From positions 930,001 through 994,000 of the forward strand of contig NZ_JAJPUI010000001.1 in the NCBI RefSeq assembly GCF_021390935.1: DNA of 64,000 nucleotides, given 5' to 3'. Shown piece by piece: positions 8,063 to 16,644 of the stretch. The notes below the pieces were generated by a model. That model was not told the DNA's origin and did not search any database. It saw only the letters and a list, made by a program, of their open reading frames with translations. The stretch is from Streptomyces sp. CC228A. GTDB lineage: Bacteria > Actinomycetota > Actinomycetes > Streptomycetales > Streptomycetaceae. A program made the translations under genes and the position numbers. How positions within the stretch are numbered: position 1 is the first letter of the stretch; each line of letters opens with the position of its first letter.

Positions 8063-9505
8063 ATGACCCAGTCGTCAGTGGAGCCCAGAACCGTCTCGGA
8101 CGACGCGGGCCAAGGCCCGCGCATCCCCGCCGGACGGTCCTGGCTCGACCGGTACTTTCACATCAGTCACAGAGGATCCACGGTCGCGCGCGAGGTGCGC
8201 GGCGGCGTCACGACCTTCATGGCCATGGCGTACATCCTCCTGCTCAACCCGCTGCTCCTCGGCGGCGAGGACGTGCTCGGGAACAAGCTGAGCCAGCCCG
8301 CCCTGATCACCGCCACCGCCCTGGCCGCAGCGGTCACCACCCTGGCGATGGGTCTCATCGGCAAGGTCCCGCTCGCCCTGGCGGCGGGCCTCAGCGTCGC
8401 GGGCGTCGTCTCCACCCAGGTCGCGCCCAGCATGACCTGGCCGCAGGCCATGGGCATGTGCGTCATCTACGGCGCGGTGATCTGCCTGCTGGTGGTCACC
8501 GGCGTCCGCGAGTTCATCATGAACGCGATACCCCTGGCGATGAAGCACGGCATCACCATCGGCATCGGCCTGTTCATCGCCATGATCGGTTTCGTCAACG
8601 CCGGCTTCGTCGGCAAGAGCGAGGGCGGCGGCCCGGTCACCCTCGGCGTGAACGGCTCGCTCACCGGCTGGCCCGTCGTCCTCTTCGTCGTCACCCTGCT
8701 GCTGATCTTCATGCTGCAGGCCCGGAAGGTGCCCGGAGCGATCCTCCTCGGCATCGTCGTCGGCACGGTCATCTCCGTCACCGCCACCGCCGCCGGCTGG
8801 ATCTCCGAGGACGAGTGGGGCGGCAGCGCGCCGATCCTGCACGGCAGCGTCGTCTCGATGCCGGACTTCTCACTCTTCGGCCAGGTCGAGTTCGGCGGCT
8901 GGGAGCAGCTCGGCTACGCCGCCGTCGCCATGGTGGTCTTCACCCTGGTGCTGGCCGGCTTCTTCGACGCGATGGCCACCATCATCGCCGTCGGCCAGGA
9001 GGCCAAGCTCGCCGACCACGCCGGCAAGATGCCGGGCCTCAACAAGGCCCTCTTCATCGACGGCGCGGGCGGCGCGATCGGCGGCGTCACGAGCGCCTCC
9101 GGCCAGACCGTCTTCATCGAGTCCGCCACCGGCGTCGGCGAAGGCGCCCGCACGGGCCTCTCCGCCTCGGTCACCGGCCTGTTCTTCGCCGCGTGCCTGT
9201 TCTTCACCCCGCTCACCCAGCTCGTCCCCGGCCAGGTCGCCTCCGCCGCCCTCGTCGTGATCGGCGCGATGATGCTGCAGAACGCCCGCCACGTCGACTG
9301 GGGCGACTGGTCGGTCGCCGTACCGGTCTTCCTCACGGTCGTCCTGATGCCGTTCACCTACACCATCACCACGGGTGTCGGCGCCGGAGTCATCGCCTTC
9401 TGCGCCATCAAGGCGGCGCAGGGCAAGTGGCGGGAACCGAGCATCCTCATGTGGATCCTCTCGGCGGTCTTCGTCTTCTACTTCGCCACCGGCACAGGAC
9501 ACTGA
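8063..9505 (+). CDS. NCS2-family purine permease (AzgA type)
   Basis: This 480-residue inner-membrane transporter takes up purine bases with protons. It has about 12-14 hydrophobic helices. The N-terminal family signature is present: EVRGGVTTFMAMAYILLLNP, then GLSVAG and a later ASGQTVFIESATGVGEGART, which match adenine/guanine/hypoxanthine permeases more than the UraA/PbuX branch. The ATG at 8063 follows a 237-bp gap with a hairpin, so it may have its own promoter. Its position after xanthine dehydrogenase and before xdhC suggests supply of hypoxanthine or related bases to that enzyme. Confidence 0.88.
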   Translation: MTQSSVEPRTVSDDAGQGPRIPAGRSWLDRYFHISHRGSTVAREVRGGVTTFMAMAYILLLNPLLLGGEDVLGNKLSQPALITATALAAAVTTLAMGLIGKVPLALAAGLSVAGVVSTQVAPSMTWPQAMGMCVIYGAVICLLVVTGVREFIMNAIPLAMKHGITIGIGLFIAMIGFVNAGFVGKSEGGGPVTLGVNGSLTGWPVVLFVVTLLLIFMLQARKVPGAILLGIVVGTVISVTATAAGWISEDEWGGSAPILHGSVVSMPDFSLFGQVEFGGWEQLGYAAVAMVVFTLVLAGFFDAMATIIAVGQEAKLADHAGKMPGLNKALFIDGAGGAIGGVTSASGQTVFIESATGVGEGARTGLSASVTGLFFAACLFFTPLTQLVPGQVASAALVVIGAMMLQNARHVDWGDWSVAVPVFLTVVLMPFTYTITTGVGAGVIAFCAIKAAQGKWREPSILMWILSAVFVFYFATGTGH

Positions 9506-9564
9506 CCCGCCCCTGACCGCCGCCCCCCTCCACCCTTCCGCTCCCGAGACCCGAGGAGGCCGAC

Positions 9565-10701
9565 ATGCTGGACATCGCCGAAGAGCTCGCCCAGTGGGCC
9601 GAGCAGGGGCGCGACTTCGCCGTCGCCACCGTCGTCGCCGTCAGCGGCAGCGCACCCCGCCAGCCGGGTGCCGCGCTCGCCGTCGACGCCGCCGGCACGG
9701 CCGTCGGCTCGGTCTCGGGCGGATGCGTGGAGGGGGCGGTGTACGAACTGTGCCGGCAGGCCCTCGAGGACGGCGAGACCATCCTCGAACGCTTCGGCTA
9801 CAGCGACGAGGACGCCTTCGCCGTCGGCCTCACCTGCGGCGGCGTCATCGACGTCCTCGTCACCCCCGTCCGCGGCGGGGTCTACCCCGCCGCCCTGGCG
9901 ACGGCCGCCGCGGGCAGCGCGGCGGCCCTCGCCAGGGTCGCGGACGGCCCGCGCGAGCTGATGGGCACCGCGCTGCTGGTGCGCCCCGACGGCTCGTACG
10001 AGGGCGGCCTCGGCGGCCACCCGGAGCTGGACCGCACCGCCGCCGCCGAGGCCCGCGCGCTGCTCGACGCGGGCCGGACCGGAACGGTCGCCATCGGTGC
10101 GGACGGCTCGCGCTGCGGGCGGCCCCTGACGCTCCTGGTCGAGTCCAGCGTGCCGCCGCCCCGCATGATCGTCTTCGGCGCCATCGACTTCGCCTCGGCC
10201 CTGGTCAGGGTCGGCGCGTTCCTCGGCTACCGGGTCACGGTGTGCGACGCCCGCCCGGTGTTCGCCACCGCCGCGCGCTTCCCGGAAGCCGACGAGGTCG
10301 TGGTGGGCTGGCCCCACGAGTACCTCGACTCCACGGACGTCGACTCCCGTACGGTGCTGTGCGTGCTGACGCACGACGCCAAGTTCGACGTGCCGCTCCT
10401 CCAGCGCGCCCTGCGCCTCCCGGTCGCCTACGTGGGCGCGATGGGCTCCCGCCGCACCCACCAGGACCGCAACCGCCGGCTGCGGGAGGTCGGCGTCACC
10501 GAACTGGAACTGGCGCGGCTCCGCTCGCCCATCGGCCTGGACCTCGGCGCCCGCACCCCGGAGGAGACCGCGATCTCCATCGCCGCCGAGATCGTCGCCC
10601 ACCGCCGCGGCGGCAGCGGCGTCTCGCTCACCGGCGCGCACACCCCCATCCACCACGACGGCCCCGACGCCCCGGCGGGCCGCATCGACTCCGTGGCGTG
10701 A
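9565..10701 (+). CDS. xdhC: XdhC-family molybdenum cofactor insertion protein
   Basis: This 378-residue accessory protein matures molybdenum hydroxylases. XdhC proteins bind the sulfurated cofactor and deliver it to the molybdenum subunit. Visible features are SGSAPRQPGAALAV near the N-terminus, GSVSGGCVEGAVYE, an LTCGG motif, a C-terminal Rossmann-like part with VTVCDARPVFA, and VGAMGSRRTHQDR. GAGGAGG just upstream supports the ATG at 9565. It is 59 bases downstream of the permease gene, likely in one transcript. It could serve both molybdo-enzymes in this window, since the second locus at 15-18.8 kb has no XdhC of its own. Confidence 0.9.
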   Translation: MLDIAEELAQWAEQGRDFAVATVVAVSGSAPRQPGAALAVDAAGTAVGSVSGGCVEGAVYELCRQALEDGETILERFGYSDEDAFAVGLTCGGVIDVLVTPVRGGVYPAALATAAAGSAAALARVADGPRELMGTALLVRPDGSYEGGLGGHPELDRTAAAEARALLDAGRTGTVAIGADGSRCGRPLTLLVESSVPPPRMIVFGAIDFASALVRVGAFLGYRVTVCDARPVFATAARFPEADEVVVGWPHEYLDSTDVDSRTVLCVLTHDAKFDVPLLQRALRLPVAYVGAMGSRRTHQDRNRRLREVGVTELELARLRSPIGLDLGARTPEETAISIAAEIVAHRRGGSGVSLTGAHTPIHHDGPDAPAGRIDSVA

Positions 10702-10790
10702 CACCACCCGGCGGCGCCGGGCCGCCGAACCCCTGAAGGCCGGCCGCCCCCGCGCCCCCGCCCCCGGCTGACCGGACGGGGCTGGGACAG

Positions 10791-10808
10791 CGGCCCCTCT
10801 GAGGGCCG
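10791..10808 (+). terminator. Possible hairpin after xdhC
   Basis: CGGCCC (10791-10796) pairs with GGGCCG (10803-10808) around a 6-base loop. It lies about 90 bases after the xdhC stop. The stem is short and there is no T tract, so this is tentative. Confidence 0.35.
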
Positions 10809-10869
10809 GACGTGCTGCGTGGCTGCGCCGCTGCAAGCCCCGCGGCCCGGCCGCCCGCGCCACCGCGCT

Positions 10870-11070
10870 GCCGGCCTCGGCTGCCGGCGCCCCCGGCCGC
10901 CCCGCGCCGCCCTCGGTTGCTGGTGCCCTCGGCTGCTCGCGCCGCCCTCGGCTGGCGCCTGTGGCTGTCCCCGCGCTGCCGTCCTTGGCTGCCGGCGCCT
11001 TCGGTTGCTGGTGCCATCCGTTGTCCCCGAGCCGCCGCCCTCGGCTGCTCGCGCCGCCGCCCCAGTTGCC
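10870..11070. repeat. Degenerate GC-rich repeat block before the cellulase
   Basis: A loose unit of the form CTCGGCTGCYSGYGCC recurs many times between xdhC and the cellulase promoter (for example TCGGCTGCCGGCGCC, TTGGCTGCCGGCGCC and CTCGGCTGCTCGCGCC). The whole 10,702-11,220 gap has no supported gene. The block looks like slippage-born sequence, not a coding region. Confidence 0.65.
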
Positions 11071-11188
11071 CGCCTGCCGCCACCCCGCGGCCGTACGGCT
11101 CAGGCCCGCAGCCGCGTCGTGCGCCCTGCGGAGTGCCCGTCGAGGGCCCCGCCGCGGCTGCCGGAGGGCGTCCGTTCCGTTCGGGCTC

Positions 11189-11194
11189 TTGACG
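11189..11194 (+). promoter_or_regulatory. Possible -35 element of the cellulase promoter
   Basis: TTGACG lies 27 bases upstream of the CebR operator. No convincing -10 hexamer is evident at 17-18 bases, so the exact promoter is uncertain. Confidence 0.3.
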
Positions 11195-11220
11195 TGTACG
11201 CGGCTGTGGCGGAAGGCTCC

Positions 11221-11234
11221 TGGGAGCGCTCCCA
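11221..11234. promoter_or_regulatory. CebR operator (cellobiose-responsive)
   Basis: TGGGAGCGCTCCCA is a perfect 14-bp palindrome. It is identical to the known CebR binding site of Streptomyces, from which cello-oligosaccharides release the repressor. It ends 24 bases before the cellulase ATG, with the GGAGG ribosome site between. Repression when cello-oligosaccharides are absent is the expected control. Confidence 0.93.
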
Positions 11235-11258
11235 GTAGTCGTTGCCGGAGGTCCCGCC

Positions 11259-12464
11259 ATGCGTATCCGCACGCACCTGCGCAGCCGTGTGCCCACCCGT
11301 GTCCGCCGAAGAGCGGCCGGCGCCCTGCTCGCTCTGCCGCTCGCCCTCGCCGCCGCCCTGCCGCCCGCCCCCGCGGCCGCGGGGAGCGGTGCGCACGACA
11401 CCGCCCGCCTCCACACCCCGGCGCCCAACCCGGGCGCCGTGGAGCAGATCCGCGACCTGGCCCGGGAGGGGAGGTACCAGGACGCCGTCGGGATCCTCCG
11501 CATGGTGCGCACCCCCCAGGCCGTCTGGCTGACCGGAGAGTCGCCCGGCGAGGCGGCCGGCGCCGCCCGGGACGTCGTCCGCGCCGCGGCCCGCAAGGGC
11601 GCCCTGCCGGTGCTGGCGCTCTACAACGTCCCCGGCCGGGACTGCGCCAACTACTCCGGCGGCGGGGCCTCGAACACGGCCGAGTACCAGGCCTGGATCG
11701 ACGCCGTCGCCCGCGGCATCGGCGGCCACCGGGCCCTGGTCGTCCTCGAACCCGACTCGCTCGCCCTGATGCCCTCCGACTGCGGCCAGGACGACGCCGA
11801 GGGCACCCTCACGGCGGCCCGCTTCAAGGAGATCCGGTACGCCGTCGACGTCCTCGGACGGCTGCCGCGCACCAAGGTGTACCTGGACGCGGGACACCCC
11901 GGCTGGCACAGCGTCCGCAGCATCGTCCCGCGCCTCGCGGAGGGCGGCGTCGACGGGGCGGCCGGCTTCTTCCTGAACGTCTCGAACTACCAGACCGACG
12001 CCGCCAACGTCCGCTACGGCACACTGATCTCCGCCTGCCTCGCCCACGCGGCGGGCGGCGGCGACCCCGCGCACTGCCCGGACCAGTGGACGCCGCAGGA
12101 GGAGGCCGACGCCTGGGTCGCGGCGAACGCGCCCGCCGACCCGCGCGCGATGAAGCACTTCGTGACCGACTCCAGCCGCAACGGCCGCGGGCCCTGGACG
12201 GCGCCCGCGGGGCGTACCCGGACGCCCAGGAGTGGTGCAACCCGCCGGACCGCGGCCTCGGCGCCCGGCCGACCACCCGCACCGGCGAGCCCCTGCACGA
12301 CGCCCGCCTGTGGATCAAGATCCCGGGGGAGTCGGACGGCCTGTGCCTGCGCGGCACCCCCGGCCCCGAGGACCCCGCCCGCGGCACCGTCGACCCCCGG
12401 CGGGCGACTGGTTCCGCAGCAGGCCCTCGAACTCGTACGGTTCGCCGGCCCGCCCATCGTCTGA
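11259..12464 (+). CDS. Secreted GH6 cellulase (frame interrupted near the 3' end)
   Basis: This glycoside hydrolase family 6 enzyme of about 402 residues cleaves beta-1,4-glucan as an endoglucanase or cellobiohydrolase. A signal peptide covers about residues 1-41 (arginine-rich start, then LLALPLALAAALPPAPAAA). Family signatures include LYNVPGRDCANYSGGGA, VLEPDSLALMPSDC with a probable catalytic Asp, and YLDAGHPGWH. No cellulose-binding module is seen. Near 12,210, 12,400 and 12,415 one base appears missing each time. Restoring them gives PDAQEWCNPPDRGLG, then GDWF, then PQQALELVRFAGPPIV, and returns to the original frame and stop at 12,464. GGAGG precedes the ATG. CebR control is expected. 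Confidence 0.88.
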   Translation: MRIRTHLRSRVPTRVRRRAAGALLALPLALAAALPPAPAAAGSGAHDTARLHTPAPNPGAVEQIRDLAREGRYQDAVGILRMVRTPQAVWLTGESPGEAAGAARDVVRAAARKGALPVLALYNVPGRDCANYSGGGASNTAEYQAWIDAVARGIGGHRALVVLEPDSLALMPSDCGQDDAEGTLTAARFKEIRYAVDVLGRLPRTKVYLDAGHPGWHSVRSIVPRLAEGGVDGAAGFFLNVSNYQTDAANVRYGTLISACLAHAAGGGDPAHCPDQWTPQEEADAWVAANAPADPRAMKHFVTDSSRNGRGPWTAPAGRTRTPRSGATRRTAASAPGRPPAPASPCTTPACGSRSRGSRTACACAAPPAPRTPPAAPSTPGGRLVPQQALELVRFAGPPIV

Positions 12465-12486
12465 GCCGTCCGCAGGGGAGGGAGAG

Positions 12487-12524
12487 CGGGGCGGGGCCGC
12501 CGGGACGCCGGTGGCCCCGCCCCG
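12487..12524 (+). terminator. Strong hairpin after the cellulase gene
   Basis: CGGGGCGGGGCC at 12487-12498 pairs perfectly with GGCCCCGCCCCG at 12513-12524 across a 14-base loop. It starts 23 bases after the cellulase stop and is a good intrinsic terminator without a T tract. The rest of the gap to 12,823 shows no gene. Confidence 0.75.
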
Positions 12525-12823
12525 CCGCCGGGCCGCCCCGAAGACCCGTACGATTCCGGCCCCGCTGCCGCTCCGGCGTCGGTGGGGCAGGGGCTGCGCC
12601 GCACGGCGGAGGCGCCAGGGAGGAGTGAGCCGGGCCGGCCGCGGCATGTTTGGAGCCGGTCCGGCGGGAACTCGCCAGATCCCGCCGACGGCCTTCCTGG
12701 ACGGTGCGCACGACCGCGGCACCAGGGATGATGGTGCGTCCAGCACGACCGCACCAGCGTTCAGCACGTCCGGCAGTTCCGTCAGTTGTCCCTCTCAGGA
12801 TGCGATCGGAAAGGCGGGTTCCT

Positions 12824-13924
12824 TTGCGCAGTGTCGGAGTGGAGGAGGAACTCCTCCTCGTGGACCCGCGGACGGGAGAGCCCCGCGCACTCTCCACAGC
12901 GGTACTGGCCGTAGCGGCCAGACGGAACGAGGGCAGGGCACACGCCTTCACGAAGGAGTTGCAGGGCCACCAGCTGGAGTTCGGGACACACCCCCAGACC
13001 GCCATGGCCGAACTGGCCGCCGACATCGAGCGCTGCCGCGCGGAGGCCGCCGCCTTCGCCGCGGAGGCGGGCGCGGCCGTCGTCGCGCTGGCGACCTCGC
13101 CGCTGCCCGTGCGGCCCGCGCTCACCGAGGACAAGCGCTACCAGTGGATCGAGGAGCACTTCGGCCTCACTGCGCGCGAACAGCTCACCTGCGGCTGCCA
13201 CGTCCACGTGTCCGTCGCCTCGGACGAGGAGGGCGTCGGCGTCCTCGACCGCGTCCGGCCCTGGCTCCCGGTGCTGCTGGCGCTCAGCGTCAACTCGCCG
13301 TTCTGGCAGGGGGACGACAGCGGGTACGCCAGCTACCGCAGCCGCGTCTGGAACCGCTGGCCCTCGGCCGGACCGGTGGAGCTCTTCGGCTCCGCGGACG
13401 GCTACCACCAGCAGGTGCGCGACCTCCTGTCGACCGGGGTCCTCCAGGACGAAGGGATGATCTACTTCGACGCCCGGCTGTCGAGCCGCTACCCGACCGT
13501 GGAGATCCGCGCCGCGGACGTGTGCCTCGACGCCTCCACCACCGTGCTCGTGGCCACGCTCGTGCGCGCGCTCGTCGACACCGCCGCCCGCGAGTGGCGC
13601 GAGGGCCGGCCCCCTGCCCGGCACGGCATCGGACTGCTGCGGGCCGCGTCCTGGCGGGCCGGGCGGTCCGGCCTCGACGACGAGCTCATCCATCCGGCCA
13701 CCATGCGCCCGGCCCCCGCGGAACGGGTCGTCCAGGCGCTCTTCCACCACGTGGAGGCCGCCCTCGACGACAACGGCGACCTCGCCCACGCCCGCAAGGC
13801 GCTGGACGACCTCATGAGCGGCGGTACCGGCGCCCACGTCCAGCGGCGGCTGCTGCGCCGGCACGGGGACCTGGGCGCGGTCGTCGCGGAGTGCGTGCGG
13901 CGCACGCAGGAAGGGGTGCGCTGA
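12824..13924 (+). CDS. YbdK-type carboxylate-amine ligase (GCS2 family)
   Basis: This 366-residue ATP-dependent ligase belongs to the glutamate-cysteine ligase 2 superfamily. YbdK-type members join an amino acid to an amine, weakly making gamma-glutamylcysteine; the natural substrate is often unknown. Motifs are VGVEEELLLVDP at the start, GCHVHVSV (metal and substrate residues), SRVWNRWPSAGP and TVEIRAADVC. I choose the TTG at 12,824 because AAGGCGGG is 6 bases upstream and family members start M-R-[ST]-V-G-V-E-E-E. An ATG at 12,800 would add eight residues. It stands alone, with no thiol-biosynthesis neighbours. Confidence 0.82.
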   Translation: MRSVGVEEELLLVDPRTGEPRALSTAVLAVAARRNEGRAHAFTKELQGHQLEFGTHPQTAMAELAADIERCRAEAAAFAAEAGAAVVALATSPLPVRPALTEDKRYQWIEEHFGLTAREQLTCGCHVHVSVASDEEGVGVLDRVRPWLPVLLALSVNSPFWQGDDSGYASYRSRVWNRWPSAGPVELFGSADGYHQQVRDLLSTGVLQDEGMIYFDARLSSRYPTVEIRAADVCLDASTTVLVATLVRALVDTAAREWREGRPPARHGIGLLRAASWRAGRSGLDDELIHPATMRPAPAERVVQALFHHVEAALDDNGDLAHARKALDDLMSGGTGAHVQRRLLRRHGDLGAVVAECVRRTQEGVR

Positions 13925-14158
13925 CCCGGGACGTACGCAGCCGGGGCCGCGCCCCGGCACGTGCCCGCGCGCCGCGGCGACCGGCCGCGCGGGCACTCCC
14001 GCGCCGGGTCCTCCAGGCGGGCGGACGCCCCGTGCAGGGGGCAGTGGGATATGCCACAGCATGGCCGGACGGCTCCCCGGGCAGGCGTACGGCCGCGCGG
14101 ACCGCGGCCCCGGCCGCCCCGCGCCCCAGCATTCCCGAATTTCCTCCAGGAGTCCCGC

Positions 14159-14335
14159 ATGTCCCCGCAGACCCCTCACCGTTCCGGTTCGCCCATCTAC
14201 GACCAGGTGGTCGAGGAGCTGGGCGACGTCCTGAACGAGGTCCGCGCCCTGGCCGAGCGCACCCGTGAGCAGGCCGACCGCGCCCTGAGCTGGGACCTCC
14301 CGGGCAGGCCGCGGGAACTCACCGAGACCTCCTGA
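14159..14335 (+). CDS. Small hypothetical protein
   Basis: This 58-residue soluble protein has an ATG at 14,159 preceded by CCAGGAG. The middle (about residues 14-45, QVVEELGDVLNEVRALAERTREQADRA in two parts) is strongly amphipathic and charged and should form one helix, possibly a coiled coil. No family is recognised. It is flanked by non-coding GC-rich sequence on both sides. Codon use is typical of the surroundings. Confidence 0.5.
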   Translation: MSPQTPHRSGSPIYDQVVEELGDVLNEVRALAERTREQADRALSWDLPGRPRELTETS

Positions 14336-14483
14336 GCGCCGGCCCCCGCCGGGCGGCCTCCGACGGGCGCCCGCGTCGCCCGGTTGCCGGGTGCCCGGGG
14401 TGCCGGGAGGTGTGACCTGGCTCAGGCTGGATACGCGAGCAGGGCGAACCGACGGCGGACCGAGCAGCACACGGGAGCCAGCC

Positions 14484-14984
14484 ATGGGAACCGAAGAGAC
14501 GATGGGCGACCAGGTCTACCAGCCCGACACCACCGACGACCGGGAGGTCAGGGAGGACCACGGCATCCTGGACGAGGAGGACACCCTCATGGACCGGGCC
14601 GCCGGCCCGTACGAGGAGGGCTACTCCCCGCCGGAGCGGCCGCTGGGCGTCGGGCACCACGGCACCACCGCGCGTGAGCAGCGGGAAGGGGAGTCGCTCG
14701 ACCAGCGGCTCGCCGAGGAGGAACCCGACACCACCCAGCCGCCCACCGGACCGGAGGCGCTCCCGGACGGGATCGGCGACCTCCCGGGCGGCATGGGCGA
14801 GCCGTACGACGACCAGGTCGGCCGGCGGCGCTCCGGACGGCTGGTCGCCCCCGACGAGGGCGTCCGCGAGGACACCGAGAAGGACGTGGTCGGCCGGGAC
14901 GTCGGCGTCAACGGCGGCGCCGCCTCCGCGGAGGAGGCCGCCATGCACGAGGTGCCCGCGGACGGCGAGGACGAGGCGCTCTGA
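14484..14984 (+). CDS. DUF5709 protein
   Basis: This acidic, hydrophilic 166-residue protein has no membrane segment and no cysteine. It has the DUF5709 features ILDEEDTLMDR, YSPPERPLGVG, and GESLDQRLAEEEP. The family is common in Streptomyces and has no assigned function. Its composition (rich in Asp, Glu and Gly, without hydrophobic core runs) suggests an intrinsically disordered, stress-type protein; this is inference. The ATG at 14,484 has only a weak upstream GGGAG. Confidence 0.8.
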   Translation: MGTEETMGDQVYQPDTTDDREVREDHGILDEEDTLMDRAAGPYEEGYSPPERPLGVGHHGTTAREQREGESLDQRLAEEEPDTTQPPTGPEALPDGIGDLPGGMGEPYDDQVGRRRSGRLVAPDEGVREDTEKDVVGRDVGVNGGAASAEEAAMHEVPADGEDEAL

Positions 14985-15061
14985 GCCGCCGGGCGCCGAC
15001 GCCCCGCCCGCGGCCGAGCCCCCGCCGCGCCCCGCCCCGACCCCCAGGAAGGCCCCGCACC

Positions 15062-15634
15062 GTGCAGCCGAGCACCCCGCACCCGCAGGAACCCGCGGTG
15101 GCCGACCCGGACCCGTACCGGTCCGCCGTCGCCCTCACCGTCAACGGCAGCGCCCGCGCCCTCACCGTCGACCACCGCACCACCCTCCTCGACCTGCTGC
15201 GCGAGCAGCTCGGGCTGACCGGCGCCAAGAAGGGCTGCGACCACGGCCAGTGCGGGGCCTGCACCGTCCTCGTCGACGGGCGCCGCGCCAACAGCTGCCT
15301 CCTCCTGGCCGTCGCCCAGGACGGGCGGCACGTCACCACCGTGGAGGGGCTCGCCGCACCCGACGGCGCGCTGCACCCGCTCCAGCGGGCGTTCCTCGAC
15401 CGCGACGCCTTCCAGTGCGGCTACTGCACGCCCGGGCAGCTCTGCTCCGCCGCCGGCGTGCTCTCCGAGGCCGCCGCGGGCCACCCCTCGCACGCCACCC
15501 CCGCCGACGCGCCGCCCGCGCAGGGCGCCGTCACCCTGACGCCCGACGAGATCCGGGAGCGGATGAGCGGCAACCTGTGCCGCTGCGGCGTCTACCCCCA
15601 CATCGTGCAAGCCGTCGAGGACGTGGCGCGGTGA
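15062..15634 (+). CDS. Second molybdo-hydroxylase, [2Fe-2S] subunit (PaoA/YagT type)
   Basis: This 190-residue iron-sulfur subunit belongs to a second xanthine oxidase family enzyme. Cluster ligands are CDHGQCGACTV with a fourth Cys in ANSC, then FQCGYCTPGQLC and LCRCGVYPHI. A GTG start at 15,062 follows AGGAAGG. The stop overlaps the GTG of the FAD subunit (GTGA at 15,631). An alanine-proline insert near residues 140-160 lengthens the linker. Compared with the xanthine dehydrogenase at 4-8 kb, gene order is reversed (Fe-S, FAD, Mo). That order matches PaoABC aldehyde oxidoreductases. Confidence 0.9.
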   Translation: MQPSTPHPQEPAVADPDPYRSAVALTVNGSARALTVDHRTTLLDLLREQLGLTGAKKGCDHGQCGACTVLVDGRRANSCLLLAVAQDGRHVTTVEGLAAPDGALHPLQRAFLDRDAFQCGYCTPGQLCSAAGVLSEAAAGHPSHATPADAPPAQGAVTLTPDEIRERMSGNLCRCGVYPHIVQAVEDVAR

Positions 15635-16634
15635 AGCCCTTCGCGTACGTCCGCGCCCGCAGCGTCGAGGAGGCCACCGCCGCCCACGGCGGCCGGACCG
15701 GCGCCCGCTACCTCGCGGGCGGCACCAACCTCGTCGACCTGATGAAGCTCGGCGTCGAGCAGCCCGACCTCCTCGTCGACGTCGGCCGGCTGCCGCTGGA
15801 CGACGTGCAGGAGACCGGCGACGGCGGGCTGCGGATCGGCGCCGCCGTGCGGGGCAGCGACCTCGCCGCCCACCCCCTGGTCCGCGCCCGCTACCCCGCC
15901 GTGTCACGGGCCCTGCTCGCCGGCGCCTCCGGCCAGCTGCGCAACACCGCCACCCTCGGCGGGAACCTCCTGCAGCGCACCCGCTGCCCGTACTTCCAGG
16001 ACCTGTCCAAGCCCTGCAACAAGCGCTCACCCGGAAGCGGCTGCGGCGCACGGGACGGCGTCCACCGCGACCACGCCGTGCTCGGGCACTCCGCGCACTG
16101 CATCGCCACCCACCCCTCCGACGTCGCCGTGGCGCTCGCCGCCTGCGACGCCGACGTGGAACTGCGCGGCCCCGGCGGGACGGCCCGCAGCGTGCCCGCG
16201 GCGGACTTCCACCGGCTGCCCGGTGACCACCCGGAGCGCGACACCGTCATCGAGCCCGGCGAACTCGTCACCGGCGTGCTGCTGCCCGGGGCCGTCGCCG
16301 GGCGGGCGTCGGCGTTCCGCAAGGTCCGCGACCGCGCCTCGTACGCCTTCGCCCTCGTCTCCGCCGCCGCCGTCCTCGACCTCGACGAGCACGGGGCCGT
16401 GCGGCACGTGGCCCTCGCCTTCGGGGGCTCGCCCACCGGCCGTGGCGGGCCCGCCGCGCCGAGGCCGCCCTGCTCGGCGCCGCCCCGACCGCCGACGCCG
16501 TCGACCGGGCCCTCGCCGACGAACTGGCCGCCGCCGAGCCGCTCCGCGACAACGCCTGCAAACCCGCCCTCGCGCGGCGCCTCGGCGCGGCCGTCCTCGC
16601 CGACCTCGCCGGCACCCGCCGCCCCCGCCCCTGA
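15631..16634 (+). CDS. Second molybdo-hydroxylase, FAD subunit with 4Fe-4S motif (PaoB type; one frame break)
   Basis: This subunit of about 334 residues binds FAD (AGGTNLVDLMK; SGQLRNTATLGGNLLQRT). It carries the cysteine insert CPYF...CNKR.PGSGC, which binds a [4Fe-4S] cluster in PaoB. The reading frame breaks after FGG at about 16,425. Adding one G to the GGGGG run at 16,423-16,427 gives LAHRPWRARRAEAALLGA, the usual C-terminal helix region, and ends at the TGA of 16,632-16,634, ten bases before the next ATG. Without correction the frame would run into the molybdenum subunit as a fusion, which I judge an artefact. Confidence 0.85.
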
Positions 16635-16644
16635 GAGGACCGCC

